A stretch of DNA of 64,000 bases from Sarcocystis neurona (Eukaryota > Apicomplexa > Conoidasida > Eucoccidiorida > Sarcocystidae). The stretch lies in assembly GCA_000727475.1 (NCBI GenBank), contig KL647288.1, positions 10,736,903 to 10,800,902 on the forward strand. The letters run 5' to 3'. The translations under genes were made by a program, and so were the position numbers. Below, piece by piece: positions 35,101-45,865 of this stretch. The stretch's first letter is position 1. Every line of letters starts with the position of its first letter. The notes below the pieces were generated by a model. It saw only the letters and a program-made list of their open reading frames with translations. It was not told the origin of the DNA and ran no database searches.

Positions 35101-37397
35101 ATATATGTATATCTGTGTGGAAATATGTAACACACATACGTATGCATCTACGTCTGTATAAATGTCTAGTATATATCTATGGGCATGTGTATCTGTACAC
35201 ATATCTAACACATCCACATATGTGTATCTATTTTCCTATAGATATACAGCATGTGTGTATTTTGTAGTTGTGTGTCAGCATGTGAATATCTCTTGATCTC
35301 TACGCATATTTCTCTCGTCTTCGGCTTTATTGCTCATTTTGGTCGTTCCTACACTTCTTCCTTTCTCGCTTAGAAAGCGTTTCTCTTGTCTGCGTGGTTC
35401 TTCTGTCCTGCGTTCCCTTATCTGTCTCTCCCACGTTACCTCTCCCCACGCCCCCTGGTTGTCCCTTCGCTCTGTCCCTACCTTTCATCCCTTTTATATT
35501 TCTTCTTCCGTGTTCTTGTCCATTCTCTTCCCCTTTTCTTCTCCTCCTCCTGTGCTGCACATCTTCTGAGTCTCCTGCGAGTTCCAATCTCGCCTCCACT
35601 TTTTCCTCTCTCACACCGTGGCTTTTTCTTCGTGTTTTCCCATCTTCCGCATCCTCACACCTTTTCTCTCGTCCTGCATTTCATTTTGGTCTTCTGTCTC
35701 CACGTCTGCTGTTGCTGATGATTTTGCTGCGTTGCTGCTGTGGTTGCTATTGCTGCTGCTGTTGCTGTTGCTGCTCGGGCTGCGCGGCGGCCGTGATTGT
35801 TGCTGCTGCCGTTGCTGCTGCTGCTGTTGTTGCTGCTGCTACTGTTGTTGCTGCTGCTACTGTTGTTGCTGCTGTTACTGCTGCTGTTGTTTTTTTGCTG
35901 GTGGAGCAACAGTTGGCAGCGACAGCGAGGGCAGGCCAGCACAGACGAAGACGTCGCGTCCCAGGACCAAGAGCGAGAAATGAGGGCCTGGGGGATAATT
36001 CTGTCTTGCTCCTGCATCAACAGCGGCAGTGTCTCTTGTTGGACCGAGTGGAAGCAGTCGTTCATGCGGAATATCGTCGCCTTCGTCGTCCTGGGGTCGC
36101 TCCAGTTCATCAGTCCCTTCTGCAGGAGAACGACTCTTTGCTGCTGCCCGATGTCTTGGCCGGAAGAGACGCAGAGACGCTCCTCCCTGCGCTGTCTCCG
36201 CTGGGCTACAGTACCCGCCTTCCCCGTTGGGGTGGCATGGAGGGTAGCAGTTGGAGCGCAGGAGTCGGCAGGCCCAGCAGCGGGGCGGGGAGTGTGGCAG
36301 CAGGTGGGGATACAAGCGAGCTTCCTGCGTATTTGGCTTCTAAAGGGAAAGGAGGAATGATCTCAGAGAAAACAGCCAAAGCGTCAGAAGAAGGAGGAGA
36401 CGCAGCAGCAGCAGTGGTTAGAGAGTGGGAGAAAATCAAGCAGATTGACCGTGCACTGCTGAAAGTGGAAATTCAGAAGGAGGCGCTGAAGGAAAGGCAG
36501 CTGCGTGAGGAGGAACAGCAGCTGCTGCGAGTCCTTGAGCAGCAGCTGCTGCAAGAGGAAAAGATGACAAGGCTGGAGAATGCAGAAGCAGCAGCAGGGC
36601 TCGCAAACGAGAGACAAACTTCCACGGGTAAAGTCCTACGACCATACCCCCTACTTGAATCAAAAGCGGGGACAAGAGAAGCAGCAGCGGCGGGAGGAGC
36701 GGGTGCCGGAGGAGCAGAAGGAAGTGCAGCAGCATCAACAGCAGCACCGCCGCGTTCCCTCTTCAAGGCCGGCCCTGTGCCGCCTCCAACCAAAACAGCA
36801 GGCGGAGGCTCAGGCGCACCAGCAGAGGCAGCAACAGGTAGAGCAGCACAAGGAGCAGCAACAGCAGCACCCGCAGACAAAAAACGTTTGCTTCTGCTGC
36901 AGCCAAAGAAGGAGGGCCCGGTGGCTGTGCGTGCGAAGCCGCCTCCACCAGGTGCTCTGAGGGGAGCGGAAGAGGGCACTGCATTGCCGCTGTCGAGAAG
37001 AGGCAGCAGCAGAAGAGGAAGCGAAGCCGCGACAGCCGGGGCAGCAGCAACAGGGGAAAAAACGTCCTTGCTTCCTCCTTCCAAAAGTAGCGAGGGCAGT
37101 GGCAATAGCAAAGGATTTGCTGGCGTGAAAGGGCTGCAGCAGCAGGCAGCGCGACACGAGCAGCAAGTGACGCCTGCGCAGGACGCAACAGCCAAAATCC
37201 TGGAGCGCAGTGGGACAGAAGCACGTGTGGTGTTTCTCGACAAGGCGGCAGCGGCAGCGAAGACCAAGGCGGCAGCCGCCCTCAAGACGAAAATGAAAAG
37301 TGCACCGCTGATGCAGAGGAAATCTACAACATTGGTTGGCCAGGGGCCTCCTGCTGGCCCCCCGCGGTCTCCCAGCTCCTTCCCTCTTCACGCGTGA
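25892..37397 (+). CDS. Coiled-coil protein, unrecognised, multi-exon (provisional model)
   Basis: I do not recognise this protein. Candidate exons are 25892 to about 26190, 28231-28334, 30373-30634, 33129-33301 and 35913-37397. The 30634/33129 junction matches in phase (1), as does 33301/35913 (0). The first junctions are less certain. The first exon has an in-frame ATG at 25975 that could be the true start. Exons 1 and 4 are Leu/Glu/Arg/Gln heptad-like coiled coil (for example LKAGLHILLNKFAEKE). The last exon is 494 codons: helical at first, then coiled coil, then Ala/Gly/Pro-rich with Lys clusters, ending at TGA. Introns hold TA, TCTC and CTG repeats. It may be continuous with the Trp-motif gene through a phase-compatible junction 24426/25892. 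Its role is unknown; composition suggests a structural protein. Confidence 0.42.
26890..27270. repeat. Polypyrimidine TCTC/CCCTC tract
   Basis: About 380 bases almost wholly made of ctctctctgtctctc-type units on the plus strand, with occasional G. It lies in intronic or intergenic DNA. All frames through it are Leu/Ser/Pro artefacts. Confidence 0.85.
28231..28334 (+). CDS. Possible exon, non-repetitive
   Basis: An island of balanced composition in TA/TG repeats, between tacgcag and GTATGT, encodes CDSLLFPGANPCDYLHLLYP. The absence of low complexity and the good splice sites suggest coding sequence. Its phase does not obviously join the preceding exon, so it may belong elsewhere or be spurious. 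Confidence 0.3.
28840..28915. repeat. CAG/AAC trinucleotide run
   Basis: Short imperfect cagcagcagc/aacagc repeat, open in several frames. Confidence 0.7.
30373..30634 (+). CDS. Possible exon of the coiled-coil gene
   Basis: The frame reads Leu/Gln/Arg helix (FGRLQQLAQMLRRQTGQQL) and then a Ser/Pro linker, ending at a GTGATG donor in phase 1 that suits 33129. The upstream boundary is uncertain because the same frame is open from about 30109. Two other frames are also open here. Confidence 0.35.
30781..31150. repeat. Diverged tandem duplication of about 185 bp
   Basis: A segment beginning gcatttgaatatatgtttgtg (30782) recurs near 30968 as gtgtttgaatgtgtgtttgtg, followed in both by the same order of words (gcacgcat, ctatc, gtctggatgtct). 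Divergence is substantial. Confidence 0.55.
32395..33128. repeat. CTG repeat zone before the 33129 exon
   Basis: Dense imperfect tgctgctg units over about 0.7 kb, read through by Leu/Cys/Ala frames. I treat it as intron. Confidence 0.6.
33129..33301 (+). CDS. Coiled-coil exon
   Basis: The acceptor is atgctgcag after a CTG-rich tract and the donor is GTACGT. It encodes 58 residues of uninterrupted helix, including SQEANRAAALTRQNLQQARL. Both splice sites and the composition are good. Confidence 0.6.
33660..33805. repeat. Three diverged tandem units in TA-rich DNA
   Basis: The word atccaggtgtagcccaggg and its variants occur near 33678, 33722 and 33770, separated by TGTATATA blocks. Two weaker relatives lie near 33520 and 33599. 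Confidence 0.55.
34050..34507 (+). CDS. Possible small Leu/Cys-rich ORF (weak)
   Basis: ATG at 34050 opens a frame with a hydrophobic segment (FCFICITVFSFFCLLLLFYF), then Ser-rich, Ala-rich and Leu/Cys-rich sequence to TAG 34507. It lies inside a CTG-rich zone that would be an intron of the coiled-coil locus. The Leu/Cys richness is what CTG/TGC repeats always give, so I regard it as probably non-coding. Confidence 0.15.
34500..34830. repeat. CTG repeat island
   Basis: Dense imperfect gctgctgct units. Open in several frames, with no gene model. Confidence 0.65.
35715..35895. repeat. CTG/TTG repeat before last coiled-coil exon
   Basis: About 180 bases of tgctgctgttgttgctg units directly upstream of the T-rich acceptor tract at 35890. 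Confidence 0.8.
35913..37397 (+). CDS. Last exon of the coiled-coil gene
   Basis: It starts after a T-rich tract and gagcaacag. The first 60 residues are basic, then a Leu-rich helical segment, a Gly/Ser linker, a Glu/Gln/Leu coiled coil (about 36420-36600) and a long Ala/Gly/Pro region with basic clusters. It stops at TGA 37395-37397. The open frame 5' of 35913 (from 35394) is CTG-repeat intron. Confidence 0.55.
   Translation: MAATARAGQHRRRRRVPGPRARNEGLGDNSVLLLHQQRQCLLLDRVEAVVHAEYRRLRRPGVAPVHQSLLQENDSLLLPDVLAGRDAETLLPALSPLGYSTRLPRWGGMEGSSWSAGVGRPSSGAGSVAAGGDTSELPAYLASKGKGGMISEKTAKASEEGGDAAAAVVREWEKIKQIDRALLKVEIQKEALKERQLREEEQQLLRVLEQQLLQEEKMTRLENAEAAAGLANERQTSTGKVLRPYPLLESKAGTREAAAAGGAGAGGAEGSAAASTAAPPRSLFKAGPVPPPTKTAGGGSGAPAEAATGRAAQGAATAAPADKKRLLLLQPKKEGPVAVRAKPPPPGALRGAEEGTALPLSRRGSSRRGSEAATAGAAATGEKTSLLPPSKSSEGSGNSKGFAGVKGLQQQAARHEQQVTPAQDATAKILERSGTEARVVFLDKAAAAAKTKAAAALKTKMKSAPLMQRKSTTLVGQGPPAGPPRSPSSFPLHA
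37107..37161 (+). repeat. Inverted repeat, left arm (coding)
   Basis: 55 bases of the last coiled-coil exon match the reverse complement of 37508-37562 with two mismatches. Confidence 0.9.
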
Positions 37398-37507
37398 GAA
37401 GCCCTGGCACAGACGTACGGCGTCAGTTCCTTGAGCTTCCAGAGTGTAGTCATAGACATTGTCACTTTTGTAAAACGCAGGCTTGCGTGACTGTTTGCGA
37501 ACTGACC

Positions 37508-37562
37508 GCTCGTGCCGCGCTGCCTGCTGCTGCAGCCCTTTCACGCCAGCAGATCCTTTGCT
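37508..37562 (-). repeat. Inverted repeat, right arm (3' flank)
   Basis: Reverse-complement copy of 37107-37161, lying 111 bases beyond the stop codon of the coiled-coil gene. Confidence 0.9.
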
Positions 37563-39228
37563 GGTGGCGATTCCGTGTATAGTTGCCCTTTTGTTTTACC
37601 AGATCCTACGTGTGAACATTTGTATAGATGTAGATGCCACGTGCATTTCTACGTATGTGGGTGTATACGGGAACGCTTGCGGGGAAGCTCTTTCTGTTCT
37701 CTCTTGCTCTTTCTACGCACGTATATATGCGTATGCGGGAGTAGAGATCCACATATATATGTGTGGAAATGTACGGGACCACCTCCGCAGAAGCTCTTTC
37801 TCTCCTCTCTCCGTCTCTCGGGGTACACAGATAGGTGTCTGCAGTGGTAGTAGGTAAGAAGCACACGCGGCACCTATGTGTATGTACGCGTGTGTTTGAA
37901 ACGTACCGTCTTTCATTGCGTATCGAGTTTAATCCAGGAAGGGCCAGGAAGCCGGTGGTACACTTGGATCGCTAGCAATGGGAACCCAAACGCTCCAAAA
38001 CAAAACAAGAGAGGTCTGAGGTGTAAACGAGTGAAAAAGTTTTGTTAGAAAAGAATGGGAAACTCTTTGTGGTGTGCGAACGCGTGTACCTGGAAACATG
38101 TATGTATACGTATACACATATATACATACGGGTAGCTGCATGCATGTACTCAGAACGTATACACGTGCATACATATACATGTCCTATGTAAGTATATATA
38201 TATATATATATATGTATCAGCTCTACACGCATACGGCGCTGTTAAAAGGGGGCAGTTTCACTTTTCAGTCGGTCAGCATGCCCATTTGAACCACCACATA
38301 CACATAGATGTATGTGTGGTTATGAATGTATATATCTACCCATACGTACACGCATATACAAATACATATATATGCATAATATGCGTATGCACTCACCTGC
38401 ATTCTGCGTATATCCAACAGTAAATACATTAATATATATGTATCTGTGTGTATCGGTCTATATATATGCATGTGTATGCGCTTACTTGCGTTCTCTGATA
38501 TGCAACGGTAAGTACATTATTATACATGTATCTGTATGTATACATCTGTCTATCTACCTATACATACATATATATGTATACGTGCTTTCTTGCATTCTGT
38601 GTAAATTCACTGGTAAATACGTGTTGGAGTGTGCTCCAGCATATGGGATTGATTAATCAAACAAGAAAATCGTGGAACAAAGGAAAAAGGTCGTTGGAAA
38701 TGTGTGTATTTCTGGGCACCTTGATAGGTACCTACGCACATACACGTACAAATAATAACAGTAATACATCTACATACGTACGTATATATATATATGTACA
38801 CGTACGTATGTAGATGTATACATCCGTACGTGGCACTTGTATATATGTACAAGAAGATGCAAAGCTAGCGTAGAAACACGTAAATACAAAAGTCGGATAT
38901 ACCTATGCATGCGCTTGGACCCCGGCCATACTCTACGCGGCCACTTTGTTTTGTGAAGAAGAAGCAGAGATGCTAAGGACACAGCTACATGCGGATATTC
39001 ACATACCTTTTTTTGGTCATCTACGTTTGCCTGCGTACACGAGTACCTATAAATTCAAATAGGCATACATATATATCTATATGTGTATATATATATATAC
39101 ATGTGCGCGTACACTGCGTGTGTACGTGCCCGTATGGCTGTACCACCTTTGTTGGGTCGAAGGCGGTGAAAAAAAGGGTGGACCTCCGTTGCCAACGGCT
39201 AGCCAGAAACGCCTGCAGCGATGCTGCA

Positions 39229-39230
<2 letters not shown>

Positions 39231-39276
<46 letters not shown>
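39231..39276. repeat. (TA)n microsatellite, about 46 bp
   Basis: Uninterrupted TA dinucleotides, the longest pure tract in the sequenced part of the window. Confidence 0.95.
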
Positions 39277-39279
<3 letters not shown>

Positions 39280-39539
39280 GTGTATATGTTTAAGCGCATA
39301 AGCATATTCGAATGTAGTGAATATGTCAGTGGAGAATATGCAGGTGTACAACTGTTTGTGTCTACCGTTCCAGTCGACATTTCTCGGTGTCATCCAGAAC
39401 GAGTTTTCTATTTGCTGGGGAGGGAGAGGAAAGAGAAGGGTCTAAATATAAGATAAATGCATGTAGATAAAGCGGACAAATACGATGTATCTAAAGATCA
39501 GAGGCGGACGCAACCAGGAGGTACCCGTCCATCATAGAC

Positions 39540-39561
39540 ACACACACACACACACACACAT
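39540..39561. repeat. (CA)n microsatellite
   Basis: Eleven CA dinucleotides in a row. Confidence 0.95.
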
Positions 39562-40240
39562 ACACATATGCATATGGCTGGACGAGGACTCGTGTACATA
39601 GGTGTATCTGAATCTAACCGCGTGTATGCACGCGTATTACTCACACATGTACAAACATGTATATGAATATGTCTTTTACAGAAGGAAGCTTACTGACGCC
39701 GCACGAATGGCTAGGTCGTATCTTTGTGTGCCACCGTAGTGTGTGCACGGTCGTGAGTCTACGCAAACTGCCTGATCCACATGTACGTATTCATATAAAC
39801 TGGTATACACGTGTGTTTGGACATAGCAGTAACGTGCCGGCGTACTGAGTCAGATCTTCGCTGTGCAGAGACGCAGAGAGATGCTTGCAGGTTCACATGC
39901 GTGTGTGAATAGATGCGTGGGTGGATGGGCGTGTGTGTGTGTGTGGGCGCGGGCATTGGTGCGTTTGTACCCAAATGTGCGCGCAGGTTTATTCGTGTAC
40001 GTGTCTGTATTTCCGCAAGGCAAAGATTCGAAAGAATTACCTGCAAGCGTCCAGAACTGGTGCCCTGCTCTCTCTGTATATGTATAGGCACATTCGGAAA
40101 TACAAGAAGCCATATATACATGCACACGCACACGCTTTTTTAATGGAGGGTGTACCGCGCGTATGACAGTATGCAAGTGTTACATGTGTGTACACTTACA
40201 CACTCCCGCATTGATATATATGCATATATATGTACACACT

Positions 40241-43200
40241 CCCCTATCTGTTGAGGTACAGATCTGTAGCTTGTTGTTTCATAACCGGGACGACTGCGTG
40301 TCGTCGTCGAAAATGACTATTCTGCAGATAACTGGAAGGCTCCTCTTTTTCACAGCAGACGCGGTAAAAAGTGTGCGCACAATCGTTGCCGCGGCTAGAC
40401 AGCAAACCTCCGTACAATCGGACGCGCAGGAGATCGTGTGAAAATTTCTTCACCCACACGCACCTCGAAAGGATCCTGGAGTACCTCCTGCTAAGCAAAG
40501 ATCGGAGTAGCAGATGTTTACTGGGTACCGAGCCAGATCCCAATCACAACAGGTGCTGCGTATTTTAGGAAGCGTGGTAGCGCGCGCATCGCCATAGACA
40601 TACAAAAGGTGTCTCGCACTTTGCTAATTTGTACGAGATACAGGTAACACACGGACAAACGAGCATAACCGTTTTTATCGCAATTGTGAACAGTGTTCAA
40701 TTTGAGGAATGCACAAACTAGAAGAAACACCCTCATGACACGATGAAGGACACACTTCAACTGGTGAAAAAATTCTCGTTTAGAAGGCATAAGAGTAGAG
40801 AACTGGACACACAGGTGAGGGATGCCGCTGGTTTGTGTATGTTACCTACTCAAGTAGCGAGGGGTCAACACGTACGTCAACAAAGAAGGTGTCTATTTCT
40901 TTGTCGTCGTGTACGCGGTATGGCATTCAACATATCTTCAATTCGAAGAGGTGACTCGTGAACACATTAGCGTTTCTATTTGCTGTTTTTCACTCAAGTG
41001 CTCAAGCAGTGGATCCCTTCTTGACGTGAGTCGCATCCCAGTACAGGCTTAGAGAGATCACACAGAGAACCTGGTAGATCCTTTTCAGTTTCCACACTAA
41101 GGGCTGCATGAAACAGTCATTCGGCTTTGAAGCACACCTGCACAGGAAGACCTATGCAAGCACTGCAGAGATCAGAATATGTGGCTTTTCTGTGAAGACT
41201 AAACCCAGGGTAGGCATTACCACTTAAGGTGAGCTTCTGCTACTAATTCAATATTTTGTTCTCTTCGATATGTTCTCTGGAGAACTCCACAAAAAATGCC
41301 TCTGTCTCACTACATCTCTGTACACCAGTATGGAGAGAGAGTTACTAGAAGCACGCTAGTGTGTGTCTCTTCTTGCACCGTTTGAGCGCACGTCCTCCAC
41401 GAGGAATAACCAGCATTGTTTAGAGTTCCTTTGTGTCATCGCACGAAGCCAACCCTCGAGAGTTTGTGTTTCAGCCGTGGCAAGTATCACTAAGAATAGC
41501 AAGTGACACAGAATTGGTCAGAAACCGTAGCCTGGTAGACTCCAGCAAAAATTCAGGACACAAGATATCCCCAATAGTGCCAGTGACTATCTGCTTCCGT
41601 ATTTTCTCCACGAGGAAGACCTCTCGATGCAAATAGACATCAGCTCTATTTGATTATTGTGCAGAATTGCCTCACGCTGTTACACTATGGCAAGAGGAGC
41701 AACGGTGTTTGGTAGATGATAATTTTTTAACTTCAGTAGCGTCGATCTGGGAGCCCAACACCGTTTGTCGATCAGTCGTTCATCTCATTTCATGCAAGCA
41801 CGTTATAGCTCTACGAGTGGGCCCACTGCACGCGTTGCTGCACACACTTCCGGGACTTTGTCTGCGGCAGCGTACGCTGAAGCAGTGCTTATCAAAAGTG
41901 TCTGTCGTAATAATTCTAATCCGAGCGTGCTCGAGTTATAACTACTGTAGAGTTGTTCTGCCATCCTGAAATTTCCGAGTTCGGCTTCCCATATGACCGG
42001 GCACAATCACCAATGTATATAGGGTGCGCGTGTGAGGACCAATGAACAGAACTCTACTTCAAATGTCCACCTCCGTGCATATCTTTTACGAGTAACTGTG
42101 CAGTAAGACGCAATAAAAGAAAAATATGTCCACAGTACATCGATATCAATTATCCACAAGAAAGTAATCCCGCACAGTGCGGTGGCTCTACAACCTACCG
42201 AATCGCTGTTCTTTATCTTGTATTCCCTTGTCCCCCACAATCAGTTTCACAGGGTGCTGGTCCATGAACTTCTACCTTGAACAAGAAATACAACGGATAG
42301 GGTGTCTATTTAAACGCAGCGTCGTCTTAAACCGCAGAAGCAGCAGAGGCGCGTCATCGCGGGGCGCCGAATACAACAGGGTGGATCTAATTTTAGTTGT
42401 TATGATGTGCAGTGGAGGCTGTCGCTGATGCGGCTGCTGCTGATGATATTACTGCTTCTAGCTCGTACGCAAGGACAAGTCAGCGGGAGCTGCTGATGTT
42501 TTATTTGCTTGCAATAGGAATCCTCCGCAGAGCCTATTACTATATTGTTGACGCTGTTACTTGCGGCTTGTTGCCTTTATGCGTAAAGAGGCGGCATTTC
42601 CTCTCTAAATGTTAAGAATCATGCTGGCAGTGTAGCCGCAGAGCTCTCCAGCTGCTCTACGTTGATGCTCCGGGAATTGCTGGAACCGCACAAAACCGAC
42701 AAAGAGACTTTTACGGTACTGCTGGAGTAGTGATGGAGACTAAGTGAATCGTCTCTAACTCCCCGGGACATTCTTGTGGGCATGTTGTTGCTGCTGCTGC
42801 GTTGGTTGATCCTGAAATTTGTTTGCTACTGGATGATTTTAACGGTTTCGGCACGAGTGTCATAAGGATGCCTTAGTGTTGCTGTCTGTGAAGCACTTGT
42901 GGCAATACACTTGAAACACTGTCCAATGGTAGCGCACTGACAAGAGGCAGTGGTCTTTTTCTTGCTGTTATTGTCGTATGTGTCATTACCAAATTCGGGA
43001 TATCACGTGGCTGTATTTTGGACGTTCCATTTCTCGTTGCCGCAACTGTTGATGGTGCTTTTCCAGAGACAGCAGGCCTCTTACACAGTCGCTGATGGTT
43101 GGCTGCATCTTCTTGGTGAACTGAGGCTTTCGGAGCTGCTGCAAGTGATCCTGCTCACTGACGCGTTACTGGTGCTACTGGCGTCATTCGCTTCAGCAAT

Positions 43201-43340
43201 GCTGTTCGTCTGCACTAGCCTTGTCTGAATTGGTGGAAAGATTTGATTTTGTCAAGTGGACCTCAGGTGGTTCATTGAGTGTACCACCACTGTCCTAGTG
43301 TGGTTGCTGTTGTTGCTGTAACCAATTCTTAGGCCGCGGC
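40241..43340. other. Repeat-poor stretch, no convincing gene
   Basis: About 3 kb almost free of CAG runs and of TA microsatellites, with lower GC and many stops in all frames. Apart from short ORFs (40518-40790 minus; 42950-43228 plus, lacking an ATG) I see nothing. It may be old intergenic DNA. Confidence 0.5.
40518..40790 (-). CDS. Small hypothetical ORF with hydrophobic C terminus
   Basis: A 90-codon ATG frame on the minus strand in the least repetitive part of the window. It has a hydrophobic central stretch (VMRVFLLVCAFLKL) and ends with a hydrophobic segment followed by the final residues IGIWLGTQ and TAA. An internal start at 40601 would give a 27-residue single-helix peptide. Composition is not repeat-driven, which favours coding. 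No homologue is recognised and no flanking exon was found. Confidence 0.2.
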   Translation of the reverse strand: MPSKREFFHQLKCVLHRVMRVFLLVCAFLKLNTVHNCDKNGYARLSVCYLYLVQISKVRDTFCMSMAMRALPRFLKYAAPVVIGIWLGTQ

Positions 43341-45328
43341 AGCATCGTTTTCGTCATTACAGCTGCTTTCTCCGTACGAGCTTCTTAGTGTTTCTACAGA
43401 GGAGGGCGAGAAATGCTCGGGTGGCCCTTTCTGCCATTACAGCCCTACCGTAATGGATCCTCCTATTGCATAGGAGTGCCGCGTGGTTCCGCAACTGTCG
43501 TGATTGGAGACGCTGTTGCTGGTACCGTTGCAGTGCTCTGAGTTTACACGAATGCAGCTGAAATTGCTTAGCGCTGCTTCTGCAAAAGGGCAGCGGCATT
43601 TTCTCGGCGCGCTTCGACTGTGGGCATGCTCCTGCTGCTGCACTACCGGTGCTTTGCCGTGCCGTCTCGCTGCCACGGACGCCAATCTTTGCTTCATATT
43701 GCCTGGAGGCCAACCTTGTTTCCGGCGTATGGAAAACTTCAGAGTAGTGCTGCGTCTCAGGTGTCTCCATCTTCACACTCCCGCTACCGCAGACCCAGGC
43801 TGCTGCATGTTTTGCTGCGAGGAAGATGGATGCGCTCTTCATTCATTTGCAGTAGAAGCAGCAAACGAGCCACCTTTGTTTGGACGAGATAACGAAAGCA
43901 GGAGCTGCCGCAAGTGCTTGCAGCGACACAGAGGCGCTGACAGCAGACACACCCGGTGCAACAGCACTAGCTACATGAAGACACCAACATGCAATGCAGC
44001 AGCACCAGCGGAGACGAGTGCCGAGGACGACGAGTGTGCGTGGCACCAGCAGCAGTAATTAAGGCAGCAAAAGAAGCAGTGGCAGCAGCACGACTGCAGG
44101 CAGCACCCACCCATTAGCCGTGGTGCCGCGGGACTAGCACCTCCAGTGACGTAGCGTGACCGTAGCATGAAGAAGTCGGCCCTCTCAGGACGCAGCAGCA
44201 GCAGCAACAGATCAGCAGCAGTGAGACAAAACAAAGCGTGGGCAGCAGCAGCGAGAACAGTAACAGCATAGTCCTGGCAACCCTCGACGGCAGCAGCAGC
44301 AGCGCGAATATGAACACAAGCAGCAGTGTCAACAACCCCGACATCATGAGATGCTGCCGCGGCGGCGCCGGTGTCAGCCACTAGCAGTTCGCGTAGTAAA
44401 AAGTGATTGCCCCAGAAAGTGTACCAGCTACAGGAGTAACCTCAGCAGAGAAGCGGTAGTACCCCCTTGCTGCAGGAGTACAACTATTGGTTCAGGGGGC
44501 TCAGCAGTAACTGCAGCCGCTGAAACAGTCGCATCTGCAGCCGACAAGCAACACACTACAACACCACTGGAGCATCCTGGTGACTTGCGTGAAGAGCCGC
44601 AGAAGCACTGGAAGCGGACGAGCAGAGAAGCATCATCAACAAACGAGTAGTACCTGGGCCTGCTGCACCACCACGGAGAACGGGGCAGCATTAGCACCGG
44701 GACCAGTGGGGGCAGCAGAAGCAGAGCACCACCAGGAGAAACGAAGTCAGATTATAAGGAGCTGCACAAGGACGAGAAGCCGCAGGACACGAAGTGGCAG
44801 GACGAGAAGTAGCAGGACGAGAAGGAGCAGGACGAGAAGTAGCAGGACGAGAAGGAGCAGGACGAGAAGTAGCAGGATGAGTAGTAGCAGGACGAGTAGT
44901 AGCAGGACAACCAGGAGCAGCATGATTCTCAGACGAACTTCTACAAGCGCAGCAGAGCGCCTAGATGCAGCCACAGCCAGGTGCGGGCGTTGGCGTCTTT
45001 TTGAGTAGGAGACTGGTTGTGAGAAGGTGACCTACCAGCTGCATCTTCTTTATTGTATGGTGCACTTGCGCGGTTCTGGTCCTCCTGCTGCTGTGCTGCT
45101 ACGGTGAAGTGCGTGCCGTGTGGCTCTCCTGTCGCAGTGACCCCGCCTGCGGTACTTGGCTTCGTACCTGTTGAAGAAGGGATGGTGCTGCTGACATTGT
45201 AACGCACTGCTACTCCGGATGTTACATGAAGATGAAGGGTTGCTGCTGATGCTGCCCGTGCTGCTACTCTTCTGCTGTTGTTCGCGTGCAGGTGCGGTCG
45301 CTCTCTGCTGCGGTTGTGCTGCGGTACC
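43341..45328. other. Mixed CTG/CAG zone without a supported gene
   Basis: Imperfect CTG (43610-43660) and CAG (43960-44910) islands. Overlapping frames of 130-185 codons are open on both strands (for example 43504-44058 plus, 43357-43842 minus), but none has a recognised motif. Confidence 0.45.
44784..44920. repeat. 15-bp minisatellite (gacgagaagtagcag)n
   Basis: About nine head-to-tail units of gacgagaagNagcag, with variants gatgagtag and gacgagtag at the right end. In one frame it reads as an Arg/Ser/Thr pentapeptide array; in another each unit carries a TAG stop. Confidence 0.85.
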
Positions 45329-45865
45329 ATGCTGCTGCGGGGAGAGAAAGCGGCCCGTTTCGGCAACCTACGCTGTGCCACTACGTTTTTTGGTGTTTCC
45401 CCCAAACCTTATCTCTTGCTTCCTGTGTATCTTCGTCCTTCGCCACAGGCCCCCCCTCATTTCTCCTGGAGTGCCTTTCCTTGGCCAGCACGACGGCGTT
45501 TCATACAACTCGCTCAACTTGCAAGTGCCGCGTTCGTGCTGTTTCTGCCGAACAGCAGCAGCACCACCAGTGCGCGTGCGCGTGCGCGCGCACAAGCGCT
45601 ATTGCTGCCCCGTCGTAGCACCGTAGCAAGACGAGAGAGGAACGAGGCGGCAGTGCCGTGGCAGCAGCAGCAGCAGCAGAAAACCGTTCCAGTGCCAACG
45701 GAAGAGCAGTGGCAGCGACAGCAGCAACAGAAGCAGCGGTGGACTGTACGCAGCAGCAGCCTACTACTCTTGTGCGGAGCAGCACAGCAGCAGGAGCCAC
45801 TCCGCCCTACAGCAGGACCTACCTGCGCGGGTGTTGTGCTGGTGACCGGGTTAAAATTCTATTAG
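45329..45865 (+). CDS. Hypothetical protein with Gln runs (weak)
   Basis: A 178-codon ATG frame ending in TAG. The N-terminal half is mixed composition (LRCATTFFGVSPKPYLLLPV), then a basic Ala/Arg stretch, then two short poly-Gln runs and a hydrophobic tail. The N-terminal half does not look repeat-driven, and Gln runs are usual in coding sequence of this genome. The 45219-45626 frame is also open. No homologue is recognised; treat as a candidate only. Confidence 0.25.
   Translation: MLLRGEKAARFGNLRCATTFFGVSPKPYLLLPVYLRPSPQAPPHFSWSAFPWPARRRFIQLAQLASAAFVLFLPNSSSTTSARARARAQALLLPRRSTVARRERNEAAVPWQQQQQQKTVPVPTEEQWQRQQQQKQRWTVRSSSLLLLCGAAQQQEPLRPTAGPTCAGVVLVTGLKFY

Larger units (their letters stand above)
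37563..40240. other. Microsatellite-rich intergenic DNA
   Basis: No gene seen. TA/TGTATA tracts (38190-38215, 38775-38800, 39080-39105, 39231-39276) and a CA tract (39540-39561) dominate. Confidence 0.6.

Noticed and set aside
35394..35912. 5' part of the long frame that ends at 37397
   Set aside because: Pyrimidine-rich and CTG-repeat DNA; the coding-like composition begins only after the T-rich tract near 35890.
43504..44058. 184-codon plus-strand frame, Cys-rich
   Set aside because: It briefly suggested a cysteine-rich surface antigen, but there is no signal peptide, no ordered Cys spacing, and a similar-length frame is open on the opposite strand.
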